Positions 10,131 through 18,586 are shown, numbered from the stretch's first letter. The stretch is DNA of 35,772 bases from Deltaproteobacteria bacterium (GCA_021413675.1 JAIOQA010000480.1:1-35772); one strand, 5' to 3'. The notes: a model not told the origin generated them from the sequence alone. A program made the numbers and translations.

Positions 10131-10382
10131 TCACCAGAGGAACGCGTGCCACGGGTGCCCGACGAGGTCTTCGCGCGCGAGTGGCGTCGACCTGCCATGC
10201 ACGTCGCGCGTGGCGTGCTCGAGTGACCGAGTGGCGTCCGGAGAGGCCCACTCGGTTTCGCATTCCTCGCAGCACACGAAGAGCTCGTGCGAACTGTCGT
10301 CTCTCGAGATGACGAGCCGGCCCTGGCCGCAGAGCCGGCACGGCCCGACCGAGGCGACGTTGATCATGGGGTCCATCGGCAT
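10131..10382 (-). CDS. Small zinc-ribbon protein
   Basis: 83 residues. A four-Cys zinc ribbon is evident: CRLC (C15, C18) and CCEEC (C38, C41; C37 adjacent). It is followed by an acidic ETEWASPDA stretch and a basic/aromatic tail ending WHAFLW. ATG 10382 is chosen because GAGGG lies 10 nt upstream; ATG 10376 and 10367 are alternatives. It starts 6 nt after the stop of the nucleotidyltransferase gene on the same strand, so the two are very likely one operon. Such small ribbons often act as nucleic-acid-binding or protein-contact modules, and some are immunity proteins. Nothing here decides between these. Confidence 0.72.
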   Translation of the reverse strand: MPMDPMINVASVGPCRLCGQGRLVISRDDSSHELFVCCEECETEWASPDATRSLEHATRDVHGRSTPLAREDLVGHPWHAFLW

Positions 10383-10388
10383 CCGCGC

Positions 10389-11405
10389 TCAGCCCTCGAG
10401 CTCGGCGTTGACCATCGACAGCGCCAGCCAGTTGCCGACGATCTCGCGGGCCGACTGCGCCCGGTGCGCGGGCACCGTGATGCGGTGGCGCCAGCCGCCG
10501 TCGGCGTCGAGATCGAGCCGCCCCCACGACCGGATCGCGCCGAGCGCCTCGAGCTCGCGCAGGAGGCCGCGGGCGACGCCTTCGTAGCGGCCGCGGGTAT
10601 GGTCGTCGTCGCCGGTGATCACCAGGGTCGAGCCCGGCGGGGGCGCGTCGGCGAGGTCGACGATCCGATCGATGGCGTCGGCGTCGGTGGCCGCGTCGCG
10701 GATCGCGGTCGCGGCAGCGCGGGACTCGGCGAACAGCACGGCGGCGGTCCGCTTGCTGAGGCGCGCGACATCGCGCGCGGGCGGCGACGGCGCGGCCAGA
10801 TAGAACGGATCGGCGCCGCCAACCCGCGTGCCGTCGAGCCCGACCCGGGCGCCGAGCGCGAGCCGCGACAGCCAGCGCAACCAGCCCGGCATCACGGCGC
10901 CGGGCTGCGCGGCGCGGAGCTCCGGATCGGTGACGAGCGGCGCCGCGAGCAAGAGCGCCCAGCCGAAGCTGCCGAACCAGCCGAGGCCGTTGTGGCCGAG
11001 CGCGCGCGCCCGCACGAAGCGCCGCACGTGCGGCCACGCGGCCTCGAACGCCTCCGCACGCCCGTGGTCGCGCAGGTGCGCCACGAGCAGCGCCGCGTCG
11101 CGCGGCCCGGCGCGCATGCCGCGGGCGAGCTCGTCGTCGCCGTTGACGACGGTGACGTCCACGTCCACGCCCTCGAGGGTCCCGTGCATGCGCGGCGGCA
11201 CGGTCGGGATCGGCGTGAGCCCGAGCGCCGCGGCCAGGCGCGCCGGGTCGTCGTTCGAGACCAGGATGTCGACGTCGCTCGCGTGGGCCGGCGCATAGAC
11301 GCTCGAGCCATACGCCTCCACGACGGCGCCCGCATCGGCAGCCGCGCGCACCCGCGCGAGGACGCGGGCGGTGGTGGCGGCGGGATCGCCGGGGAGGGCT
11401 GTCAT
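10389..11405 (-). CDS. Poly(A)-polymerase-like nucleotidyltransferase
   Basis: 338 residues from ATG 11405. The N-terminal domain has the polymerase-beta-type nucleotidyltransferase signature: YGSSVY (G33, S34), SDVDI (D44, D46) and a third Asp in EGVDVDV (D83), forming the expected metal triad. After it comes GHNGLGWFGSFGWALLLA (137-154), which resembles the central helical domain of eukaryotic-type poly(A) polymerases (consensus near GFLGGxxWAxLVA) and is absent from simple antitoxin-type enzymes. The C-terminal 100 residues hold VITGDDDHTRGRYEGVA and a likely alpha/beta fold. Family chemistry is transfer of a nucleotide to RNA, protein or another acceptor. RNA tailing or repair is an inference. 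It is the first gene of an operon with the zinc-ribbon protein. Confidence 0.75.
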   Translation of the reverse strand: MTALPGDPAATTARVLARVRAAADAGAVVEAYGSSVYAPAHASDVDILVSNDDPARLAAALGLTPIPTVPPRMHGTLEGVDVDVTVVNGDDELARGMRAGPRDAALLVAHLRDHGRAEAFEAAWPHVRRFVRARALGHNGLGWFGSFGWALLLAAPLVTDPELRAAQPGAVMPGWLRWLSRLALGARVGLDGTRVGGADPFYLAAPSPPARDVARLSKRTAAVLFAESRAAATAIRDAATDADAIDRIVDLADAPPPGSTLVITGDDDHTRGRYEGVARGLLRELEALGAIRSWGRLDLDADGGWRHRITVPAHRAQSAREIVGNWLALSMVNAELEG

Positions 11406-11582
11406 CGGCCGAGGATGACGGCGGATCGCGCGGCGGCGCCAGCCGGGCCGGCAGCGATCGGCGCGTCGTGCCCGCGCGCGCCGGGCCGACCGCTGCGGAT
11501 ACCTGGTCGCTTCTGGCGACAACGGTCACGCTCGATGCTGCACGATGCCCGACAGCCTCGCATCCCGAGGCGGGCCACGAGG

Positions 11583-11588
11583 TACACT
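11583..11588 (+). promoter_or_regulatory. -10 element 6 nt before a TTG start (leaderless candidate)
   Basis: TACACT is followed by CCCCGC and then TTG at 11595. With standard spacing the transcript would begin at the start codon. No -35 consensus is visible. It lies in the 189-bp gap between divergent genes (11406-11594). Confidence 0.4.
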
Positions 11589-11594
11589 CCCCGC

Positions 11595-12797
11595 TTGCGC
11601 CGCGCGATCGCACTCGGAATGCTGCTCGGGATCGCAGGTTGTGACGACACCTGCCCGGTGTTCGAGCGCACCGGGCGGGAGTTCACGGCGCCTTCCCTGT
11701 TTGCGAGCAGCGACGACGCGCTGCTGATCTGGGACCAGGCCGACTACGACGCGGGCGCCACCACGATCCGGACGCGCCTCGCGCACATCGATGGCCAGAC
11801 CGGTGCGTTCGCCCCGTTCGCGACGATCGACCCGGTGACGTGGCGGCTCCTCGTCCCCAGCGCGACCGGCACCGCGTTCCTGGCTGGCGGTCTCGATGAC
11901 GCCGGCCGGTGGTATCTGCAAGCGGTCACGAGCGACGGGCTCGTCGAGCCACGCGTGGTCACCGACCGCGTCGACGAGATCGGGGGCGGCGTGCCGACAC
12001 CCGACGGGTTCCTGATCGGCGCGCGGCTCGGCACACAGCTCCAGATCTTGGTCGTCGATGCGCACGGCGCGGTTCGCTCGACGACGAAGGTCCAGGTCGG
12101 ATCCCGTCCCGACGTGGACCGGTCCCTCAAGGTCGGCCGGGTCGGCGATCAGGTCTGGTACGTCTACGACATCGCGAATCCGGCGATGCCGTTCGGCGTG
12201 GGCGGGCCGATCGACGCGGTCCGCACCGACCTTCAGGGCGCGGTCATCGATGCAGCACCACTGCACATCGCCCCGGGCGACAGCGGCGTCCAGGGGATCG
12301 TCGGGGCTGACGATCAGGGCTTCATCGTCCTCGGCGACGGCGCGAGCGGCAACATCGCGCTCGTGAGGATCGATGCGACGGGGGTCGGCCCGACGCAGCT
12401 CCGCCCGGACCTCACTCCCCTCGATGGGATGGGCCAGCCTTCGAGCGGTGCCGGCGGTCCGCCGCGGGCATTCGCCGGGGCCGGCTATCTGATCGGCGGC
12501 AACTGGGTCGGTCGCGACGGCACGAACCTCGGCCCGCGCGCGATCGCCACCTCGGGCCCGCCGAACCCGCCGCAGTACGACCCCGCGTCGAGCGCCGGCC
12601 TCGTGGCCTTCGGCGATCGCGGCATCGAGGCGTACCGCGAGGCCGGCGGGAGCCCGGCCGCCGATGGCGAGGTCACCGATCGATTCTGGGTCCGGACCGT
12701 CGCGTTCAACGCGCCCGCCGCGGCGTTCGTCGAGGCGGCCTCGGCGACACGGGGCACCAGGGTCGTGGGGTCGATGGCCTGCCCCAGCTACGACTGA
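11595..12797 (+). CDS. Lipoprotein, probably beta-propeller-like
   Basis: 400 residues from TTG 11595, chosen because it places a normal signal peptide at the N-terminus (MRRAIALGMLLGIAGC, lipobox with Cys16) and sits 6 nt after TACACT. An in-frame ATG at 11535 would add 20 basic residues ahead of the signal. After a short CDDTCPVF segment the mature part is a series of beta-strand units rich in Gly, Asp and Val. They look like irregular propeller blades: LASSDDALLIWD-type, GGLDDAGRWYLQAV, GDQVWYVYDI, ADDQGFIVLGD and GAGYLIGGNW. No catalytic motif is seen. The protein probably faces the periplasm or surface, where it could bind a ligand or partner. It is convergent with the lactonase-like gene, and the two share a hairpin terminator. 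Confidence 0.8.
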   Translation: MRRAIALGMLLGIAGCDDTCPVFERTGREFTAPSLFASSDDALLIWDQADYDAGATTIRTRLAHIDGQTGAFAPFATIDPVTWRLLVPSATGTAFLAGGLDDAGRWYLQAVTSDGLVEPRVVTDRVDEIGGGVPTPDGFLIGARLGTQLQILVVDAHGAVRSTTKVQVGSRPDVDRSLKVGRVGDQVWYVYDIANPAMPFGVGGPIDAVRTDLQGAVIDAAPLHIAPGDSGVQGIVGADDQGFIVLGDGASGNIALVRIDATGVGPTQLRPDLTPLDGMGQPSSGAGGPPRAFAGAGYLIGGNWVGRDGTNLGPRAIATSGPPNPPQYDPASSAGLVAFGDRGIEAYREAGGSPAADGEVTDRFWVRTVAFNAPAAAFVEAASATRGTRVVGSMACPSYD

Positions 12798-12798
12798 T

Positions 12799-12829
12799 CG
12801 GCTGCCTGCCGGTCGGATCAGGGCAGCCG
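12799..12829. terminator. Bidirectional hairpin terminator between convergent genes
   Basis: CGGCTGCC (12799-12806) pairs perfectly with GGCAGCCG (12822-12829) across a 15-nt loop. It begins just after the stop at 12797 and its far arm includes the last codons of the convergent gene that stops at 12818. No T tract is visible on either side. Confidence 0.45.
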
Positions 12830-13945
12830 GAGCTGGTCGACGAACTGCGGCCCGGGCACGTCGGCGAGCTTGCCGACGCTGGTGAGCGCGCCGGTCTGCG
12901 CATCGAGGTGGAAGCCGACGATCGTCGCCGAGTCCTGGTTCGCGACGAGGAGCGCGCGGCCCTCGAGCACGATCGCGAAGTGCCGCGGGCGCGCGCCACC
13001 GGTGGGCACGCTGGCCTGAAGCGTCAGCGCGCCATTCGCGCCGATCGCGAAGACCGCGATCGTGTCGTCGCCGCGGTTCGAGGCGTAGAGCCACTTGCCC
13101 GACGGGTGGACCGCGATCTCGGCGCCGGTGTTCGCGCCACTCGCGTTGGCCGGGCGCGTCGACACGGTCGCGCCGGCGGTGAGGGCGCCAGCGGCGCCGA
13201 TGGTGTAGGTCGTGATCGTCGAGGTCTTCTCGTTGATGACCCACGCGTGCGCGCCATCGGGCGCGAGCGCGAGGTGGCGCGGCCCGGCGCCGCTCGCGGC
13301 CGGTGCTGGCGTGCGCGCGGTCAGCGTGCCGCTCGATGCATCGAAGCCGTAGACCGCGATCGCGTCCGCGCCGAGGCACGGGACGTACGCGACGGCGTTG
13401 GTCGCGTCGGTGACGATCTCGTGGGCGTTGGCGCCGGGGGAGACCGTCGCGGTCGCGGTCGCGAACGCGCCACTGGCGCTGATCGGCACGACCGCCGCGG
13501 TGCCGCCGCCGTAGTTCGCGACCAGCGCGTACGTGCCGCTGCGATCGATCGACACGTGCGCGGGCCCGCCGCCGTGCGAGCTGGCGCCGTCGACGCGAAC
13601 CAGGGTGCCGGCGTCTGGCCCGATCGCGAAGCTCTCGATCGAATCGGCGCCCTCGTTCACGGCCACCAGCCAGCGCGCGGCCGGATCGAACGCGAGGAAC
13701 GACGGCCCGGCCGCGGTCGCGACCGTGCCCGCGGCCGTCATCGCGAGCGAGCTCTCGTCGATCGTGAACCCGTGGATGTGGTTGTCGCTGCTGCCCACGT
13801 AGATCATCGCGATTCCGAGCTGCGCCGGGGCGTCGGGGGTCACGCGCGCGTCGATCGCCGTGCCCGGGGGCGCATCGATCACCGTCGCGCTACCGGCGTC
13901 GCAGGCCGCCACGAGGAGGGCCGCGGCGAGCAAGCGTGCGTGCAT
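12818..13945 (-). CDS. Lactonase-family seven-bladed beta-propeller lipoprotein
   Basis: 375 residues with signal peptide MHARLLAAALLVAAC (lipobox Cys15) and a Pro/Asp-rich linker to about residue 40. The rest is a regular propeller. Each blade has patterns such as PSFLAFDPAARWLVAVNE, GPAHVSIDRSGTYALVANY, GPRHLALAPDGAHAWVINE, AEIAVHPSGKWLYASNR and PRHFAIVLEGRALLVANQ. This is the hallmark of the lactonase/6-phosphogluconolactonase propeller family (Pgl/YbhE-like, PF10282). Cytoplasmic Pgl hydrolyses 6-phosphogluconolactone, but an exported, lipid-anchored member more likely binds or hydrolyses another lactone. The start is supported by TACCGT 6 nt upstream. Confidence 0.88.
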   Translation of the reverse strand: MHARLLAAALLVAACDAGSATVIDAPPGTAIDARVTPDAPAQLGIAMIYVGSSDNHIHGFTIDESSLAMTAAGTVATAAGPSFLAFDPAARWLVAVNEGADSIESFAIGPDAGTLVRVDGASSHGGGPAHVSIDRSGTYALVANYGGGTAAVVPISASGAFATATATVSPGANAHEIVTDATNAVAYVPCLGADAIAVYGFDASSGTLTARTPAPAASGAGPRHLALAPDGAHAWVINEKTSTITTYTIGAAGALTAGATVSTRPANASGANTGAEIAVHPSGKWLYASNRGDDTIAVFAIGANGALTLQASVPTGGARPRHFAIVLEGRALLVANQDSATIVGFHLDAQTGALTSVGKLADVPGPQFVDQLRLP

Positions 13946-13951
13946 CCATGG

Positions 13952-13957
13952 ACGGTA
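13952..13957 (-). promoter_or_regulatory. -10 element 6 nt before the propeller gene (leaderless candidate)
   Basis: On the minus strand TACCGT is followed by CCATGG and then the ATG at 13945. The 6-nt spacing puts the transcription start at the start codon. No -35 is recognised. Confidence 0.4.
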
Positions 13958-13975
13958 GCACGCGCGCGCCGCCGG

Positions 13976-14212
13976 TCACTGCGGGCAGCGCACGCCCGAC
14001 AGCGAGCCGCCGCCGCCGCCGTGGCCGCCACACGGCGGCAGGATGGTGCATTCCTGGGTGGCACAGATCTGCGCGCACGACGCGAACAGCGTGCAGGTCC
14101 AGCTGGCGCCGAGGCCGGCGCCGGCGGCACCGCCGAGCTGATCGGTGCGGAGCGCCTTGACGGTCTCGGTGCGCAGGGAGAGGCGGTTCTGGAGCTTGCG
14201 GTGCTTCTTCAT
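13976..14212 (-). CDS. Candidate RiPP precursor peptide (class I lanthipeptide-like leader, Cys-rich core)
   Basis: 78 residues from ATG 14212 (an alternative ATG at 14227 adds five residues, MKPPF). The first half reads like the leader common to class I lanthipeptide-type precursors: a basic MKK start, then KLQNRLSLRTETVKAL, an acidic/polar DQL, then a GG and small-residue segment (GGAAGAG) suited to leader cleavage. The second half is a core with six Cys (in TC, SC, IC, EC, PC, RC contexts) interleaved with Ser and Thr, a GHGGGGG run, and a CPQ end. Such cores can become lanthionine-, thioether- or disulfide-bridged. No LanB/LanC, radical SAM, protease or transporter gene lies in the window, so any maturation would be in trans. 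A small secreted Cys-rich protein is the alternative. Confidence 0.68.
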   Translation of the reverse strand: MKKHRKLQNRLSLRTETVKALRTDQLGGAAGAGLGASWTCTLFASCAQICATQECTILPPCGGHGGGGGSLSGVRCPQ

Positions 14213-14321
14213 GAACGGAGGCTTCATCAAGCCGCGTGCCAGGGGCGCGGAGGCGACAACCGCGCGAACCCGCTCGGATTGCCGCGATGATCGTCGGTGA
14301 CGGTACGAGCGTGACACGCGA

Positions 14322-14347
14322 GGCTCACGGCGGTACGCGCGTGAGCC
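14322..14347 (-). terminator. Hairpin downstream of the long TPR-like gene
   Basis: GGCTCACG (14322-14329) and CGTGAGCC (14340-14347) form a perfect 8-bp stem with a 10-nt loop, 13 nt beyond the stop of the gene ending at 14360. No T tract follows. The related words CGGTACGAGCGTGA (14301-14314) and CGGTACGCGCGTGA (14331-14344) repeat 30 nt apart, so an operator upstream of the precursor peptide is possible instead. Confidence 0.4.
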
Positions 14348-14359
14348 AGGCCACGCGAG

Positions 14360-17300
14360 TCAGGTCGCCAGCCCTCGCTCGATCGTCGCGACCAAGGTTG
14401 CATCGGCGGCGAGCGCCGCGGCCCACGCGATCGCGACGGCGCGATACGCCTCGCCATCGAGGTTGCGCGCGGCGAGCGCGGCCTCCGGGGCCTGCGCGGC
14501 GAGGTCGCGCAGCAGCGCGACGTAGTCGCTGGCCCGCGGCAGCGGCGTGCCGGGCAGCACCTCGCGATCCTCGAACGGCGGCGTCGGCGGCGCGACCTCG
14601 CCCAGCACCACGCCGCCGCGCGCGCGGAACTCGACGTAGAACGCGTCGCGGGTCATGCGATCACCGAGCATGGCCGGCGGCTCGGCGCCGAGCTGATCCT
14701 GGGCGCGGATCTCGAGCGCGAACGCGCGGCACAGCGCGGCCTCGATCTCGGTCGCGCCATCGCTGGCCGCGAGGATCTGCGCGGCGGCGGCGCGGGCCCG
14801 CGGGGTCACCGGCACGCGGTTGTCCGAGCCGTGGCGGAAGCGCGCGCCGCGCAGCGCGCCGCGCCGCACGCGCCACGACGGATCGTCGAGGAGCGCGGCG
14901 GCGGCGACCGGATCGCCGTCGTCGAGCAACTGGAACACGGCCTCGCGCGCCGCGTCGGGCGGCGGCGCCGGGGTCGGCACCGTCGGGGTGTTGGCCTTGG
15001 CGCGGGCGAGGGTCGCCGCGAAGCCATCGCGGTTGTCGGGCGAGGGGTTCTGCTTGACCGCGCGGGTCGCGAGCTCGATCGCCTCCTTCTGCTGGCCCTG
15101 GCCGAGCAGCGCGCACGAGAGATGATTCCAGCCGTTGGTCAGCCAGGTCTTGTCCTTGCCCGCCACCTCGATCAGCCGCCGTGCCACGACCTCGCAGCGC
15201 GCGAACTCGCCGACCTCGTCGAGCACACCGGCGTACGCGTTGAGCTGCGAGGCATCGATCCCGTCGCGGTCGAGCTGCCAGGCGCGATCGTAGGCCAGCA
15301 CGGTGCGCGGGTTGTCCATCGCGGCGTAGGCCACGCCGCCGAAGGTGAGCCACTGATCGCAGCGCGTGTACCAGCGGCTCGCGACATCGAGCACCGCCAT
15401 GGCCTCGGGCAGCTTGCCGGCCTGATAGAGCACGCCCGACAGGATCTGCGTGGCCTGCTCGGGCGTCGCCTTCACCAGGTGCGCGAGCGCGTCGGCGACC
15501 TTGCCCTGGTTCGCGAAGGCCAGGCCGAGGTTGCGATGCGCCTCCTGGTTGTCGGGATCGAGCGCGACGCACCAGCGACCGACCCGCTCGGCGCGCGCCG
15601 GATCGCCCTTCTGCAGCGCGGTGAACACCGCGCCCGCGGCGCGCTCGAAGTCGATCGGCACGTCGAGCTTGGCCTGCTTCCACGCCGCGCGGAAGGTCGC
15701 GATCTGCGCGTCGCGACACTCCTCCCCGGCCGCCGGCAGGCCCTCGCACAGCCGCGCGAACGCGTCCTCGGCGCGGCCGGCGGCGAACAGGCGGTGCGCG
15801 AGGCGCACCGTCGGCGTCGCGTCGTGGTGACTGACCAGGTAGTGCGCGGTCGACAGCGCGTCGATCGCGGCGTCGGCGTCGATCGCGGTCGCGGTGGCGA
15901 GCTCGTCGATCGCGGTCGCCCACTCGCTGGCGCCGGTGCCGCCGGTGAGCCAGGCCAGGCGTTCGAGGATCGGGGCGGCGCGCGCGGCCCAGCCCTCGGG
16001 CTTGTGGCGGAGCTCGGCGGCGGTGCGCCAGCCGAGCACCGCGAGTTGCTCGGGCCCGCACAGGCGCGCGGTGAGGCGCGGCGCGACCGCGGCGGCGCGA
16101 TCGAGCGCGCCGTGCCAGCGCTCGTCGAGGCCGAGGCTGCGCTCGACGAACGCGAGCCAGCCGTCGGCGAGGATCGGCTCGGCGATCGCGACGGCGGGCT
16201 CGAGCACCGCGAGCACCGCGAACAGCTCGGCGTCGCGCACGAGGTGGCGCTGCGCCGCGGCGGCGGTGAACGCCTCGGCGGCGACGGTGCGGAGCGCGCC
16301 GGCGCGCGGCGACGGCGCCTGCGTGGTGGCGCACAGGTAGCGCGCCAGCGCCTGCGCGCCGGCGATCGCGAAGCCGCGGGCCGCGGCGTGGGGATCCTCC
16401 ATGGTCGCGACCGGGATCAGCGCGACCCAGCCGGTCACCAGGCGATCGCCCGCGGCGAGCGCGTCGCGATCATCTGCCGCGGCGAGCGCATCGAACGCCG
16501 CGTCGAGCGCCGCGCGGGTCGCGGCATCGGGCAGGCGCGCGAGCGGCGCGAGCCACGCCCGATCGAACGCGATCGCGGTCGGCGCGCCGAGCGCGCGACG
16601 GATGACGGCATCGCCCGCGGCGTGCGGCGCGACATCGGCGATCTCGCGCGCGACCCGGCGCGCGATCGTGGGCGCGCCCGCGTCGAGGTGGGCGGCGACG
16701 ACCGCCGCGAGCTCGTCGATGGGCGCGACCGCGAACAGCCGCGCGACGTGCGCGAGCGCGGCGTGATCGTCGCGCGCCGGCGCGAGCACCTGCGCGAGCA
16801 CCAGCTGGCGCAGCGCCTCGGGCCAGGATCCCGCGGCGGCCAGCGCGCGCGCCGCGCGCAGCCGCGCGTACGGCCAGGCGTAGTTGCAGCCGATCCCGAA
16901 CCACGCCCACACCAGCGGCGCCTCGCGCTCGCGGCCGGTCGCGACCAGGCCATCGAGCAGCATGCCGAGATCGACGCCGTCCTCGGGCGCCATCCGACCG
17001 AAGCCCTCGACCACGCGGCCGTCATCACCGCGCGCGTGGGCCTCGCGCGCGTAGCTCCACGCGACGAAGCTCGGATCGCGCCGCCACTGCTGCAGGATCG
17101 ACGTGTGCCGCGGCCAGGTCGCCTCGACGCCCTCGAGCCGGTTCTGGCGCAGCGCGATCGCCTCGTCGAGGCGGCCGACGTTCATGAGCGCGGTCGCGAC
17201 CGCGAGATCGATCTTGCGCTGGTCCGGGTACCACGGCAGGTACGGATCCATCGGGCAGCCGTGGCGCGCGCCGGCGCGATGGGCCTCGGCCAGCCAGGTG

Positions 17301-18586
17301 CCGAGCCGCTCGGCGTCGTCGTGCAGCCCGAGGAGCGCGAGGTGGCGATCGGCGTCGTCGGGATCGAGCGCGACCGCGCGCCGGGCCGCGCGCAGCGCCT
17401 CGGCGGTGCGGCCGTCGGCGTCGAGCCGATCGCCCACGATCTCCGCGGCCTCGCCGTCGTCGGGGGCGAGCAGCGCGCCGAGGCCCGCCGCCGAGACCTC
17501 CTCGAGGCCGGTCGGCGCCAGCGGATCGATCTCGTCGGCGTCCTCGTCCTCGTCGTCGCGCAGGGTCAGGTACGGCGCGGCCCAGCCGGGCGCGGCCGCG
17601 ATGCACCGCCACAACAGCGCGCGATCGGTCGCCCGGCCCTCGCTCGCCTGGTACGCGCGATACAGCGACCACGGATGCTCGGGCTCCGCCGCCGCGAACG
17701 CCGCGCCGCAGCGCTCGGCGTCGACCACCGAGAGCGCGCGCAGCACCAGCGCGCGCAACGCCGCCGGCACGGCCTCGGTCGTCGCCGAGACATCGATCGG
17801 CACGACCGGCGTCTCGTCGCGGACGACCACGGCCCCGATGACGATCGATGGACCGCCATCGTCGCCTTCGCCTGTGTCCTCGTCCTCGTCCTCGTCGTCG
17901 TCGTCGTCCTCGTCGTCGTCGTCGTCGTCGTCGTCGTCTTCTTCGTCGTCCTCGTCTCCCTCGTCGTCCTCGTCCTCTCCCTCTTCCTCGTCCGCTCCCT
18001 CTCCCCCTTCCGCTTCCTCTGCCTCTACGACCTCCCCTTCCCCTTCCTCCTCCCCCGCCGTCGTCGTCACCCACCCTCCGCGCCGCGCCGCCAGCGTCGC
18101 CAGCGGCCCCGCGATCGCCGCCGCCGCCGCCACCCACTCGCCCGTCCCCGCCGCCGGCAGCATCTCCGCCGCATTCACCGCGAGCCCTCGCTCGCGCAGC
18201 CACGCCTCCACGACCTGCCGCACCTGCGCGCCCAGATCGCGCCCGATCGCGTCGAAGCTCTCGCCTCTGCCATCCGCGCGCATCGTCCGCAGCCGCACCG
18301 CGCCGCCGATGAGCGGCGCCTCGAGCCACACGACCTCGTCCCGCCGCTCCGCCGCGAACCAGTGCGAGCCCGCCTCGCGCCCGTGCAGCGCGTGGATCGC
18401 CACGAACGCGCCATCGACCGGCGTCACGTGGCTGTCGTCGAGATCGATCGCGCCCAGCCCGGGCACGCGCAGGCACGCGTCCGCGAGCGCGACCCACAAG
18501 AGCAGCGCGAGCTCACCCGCGTGCGCCTCGGCGCGCACCTCGGGCCACAGCACCGCGACGCGATACGGCTTCGTCATCTCGATCAC
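14360..18586 (-). CDS. 1408-residue TPR-like repeat protein with a long acidic tract
   Basis: Starts at GTG 18586, where GTGA overlaps the stop of the upstream gene (ATG 18577 is an alternative). The N-terminal domain (1-178) contains YRVAVLWPEVRAE, a tidy alpha/beta region of unknown type. Residues 179-243 are almost wholly Asp/Glu with Gly, including a run of about nine Asp. From about 260 the protein is a long array of helix pairs with TPR character (for example ALDPDDADRHLALLGLHDDA and ALDPDNQEAHRNLGLAFANQ), which usually serves as a protein-binding scaffold. A further domain occupies about 1200-1408. No signal peptide or membrane segment is evident, so it is probably cytoplasmic. It is translationally coupled to the HEAT/BRCT-like gene, so the two products probably work together. 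Function unknown. Confidence 0.85.
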   Translation of the reverse strand: MIEMTKPYRVAVLWPEVRAEAHAGELALLLWVALADACLRVPGLGAIDLDDSHVTPVDGAFVAIHALHGREAGSHWFAAERRDEVVWLEAPLIGGAVRLRTMRADGRGESFDAIGRDLGAQVRQVVEAWLRERGLAVNAAEMLPAAGTGEWVAAAAAIAGPLATLAARRGGWVTTTAGEEEGEGEVVEAEEAEGGEGADEEEGEDEDDEGDEDDEEDDDDDDDDDEDDDDDEDEDEDTGEGDDGGPSIVIGAVVVRDETPVVPIDVSATTEAVPAALRALVLRALSVVDAERCGAAFAAAEPEHPWSLYRAYQASEGRATDRALLWRCIAAAPGWAAPYLTLRDDEDEDADEIDPLAPTGLEEVSAAGLGALLAPDDGEAAEIVGDRLDADGRTAEALRAARRAVALDPDDADRHLALLGLHDDAERLGTWLAEAHRAGARHGCPMDPYLPWYPDQRKIDLAVATALMNVGRLDEAIALRQNRLEGVEATWPRHTSILQQWRRDPSFVAWSYAREAHARGDDGRVVEGFGRMAPEDGVDLGMLLDGLVATGREREAPLVWAWFGIGCNYAWPYARLRAARALAAAGSWPEALRQLVLAQVLAPARDDHAALAHVARLFAVAPIDELAAVVAAHLDAGAPTIARRVAREIADVAPHAAGDAVIRRALGAPTAIAFDRAWLAPLARLPDAATRAALDAAFDALAAADDRDALAAGDRLVTGWVALIPVATMEDPHAAARGFAIAGAQALARYLCATTQAPSPRAGALRTVAAEAFTAAAAQRHLVRDAELFAVLAVLEPAVAIAEPILADGWLAFVERSLGLDERWHGALDRAAAVAPRLTARLCGPEQLAVLGWRTAAELRHKPEGWAARAAPILERLAWLTGGTGASEWATAIDELATATAIDADAAIDALSTAHYLVSHHDATPTVRLAHRLFAAGRAEDAFARLCEGLPAAGEECRDAQIATFRAAWKQAKLDVPIDFERAAGAVFTALQKGDPARAERVGRWCVALDPDNQEAHRNLGLAFANQGKVADALAHLVKATPEQATQILSGVLYQAGKLPEAMAVLDVASRWYTRCDQWLTFGGVAYAAMDNPRTVLAYDRAWQLDRDGIDASQLNAYAGVLDEVGEFARCEVVARRLIEVAGKDKTWLTNGWNHLSCALLGQGQQKEAIELATRAVKQNPSPDNRDGFAATLARAKANTPTVPTPAPPPDAAREAVFQLLDDGDPVAAAALLDDPSWRVRRGALRGARFRHGSDNRVPVTPRARAAAAQILAASDGATEIEAALCRAFALEIRAQDQLGAEPPAMLGDRMTRDAFYVEFRARGGVVLGEVAPPTPPFEDREVLPGTPLPRASDYVALLRDLAAQAPEAALAARNLDGEAYRAVAIAWAAALAADATLVATIERGLAT
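17858..18052. repeat. Low-complexity GTC/CTC trinucleotide tract encoding the acidic run
   Basis: An imperfect array of GTC, CTC and TTC triplets on the plus strand (GAC/GAG/GAA codons in the minus-strand gene), densest at 17879-17960. It stays in frame, so length changes would alter only the number of Asp/Glu residues. Confidence 0.85.

Noticed and set aside
10287..11594. Long N-terminal extension of the lipoprotein that starts at 11595
   Set aside because: The extension overlaps the nucleotidyltransferase gene on the other strand, is Arg-rich and domain-free, and would bury the lipoprotein signal peptide.
13976..14317. Longer form of the RiPP precursor starting at 14317
   Set aside because: The extra 35 residues are Arg/Ser-rich and would displace the leader-like MKK start. 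They look like untranslated upstream DNA.
17858..18052. CRISPR or satellite array
   Set aside because: The repetition is in imperfect triplets that stay in frame within a gene, with no spacers.
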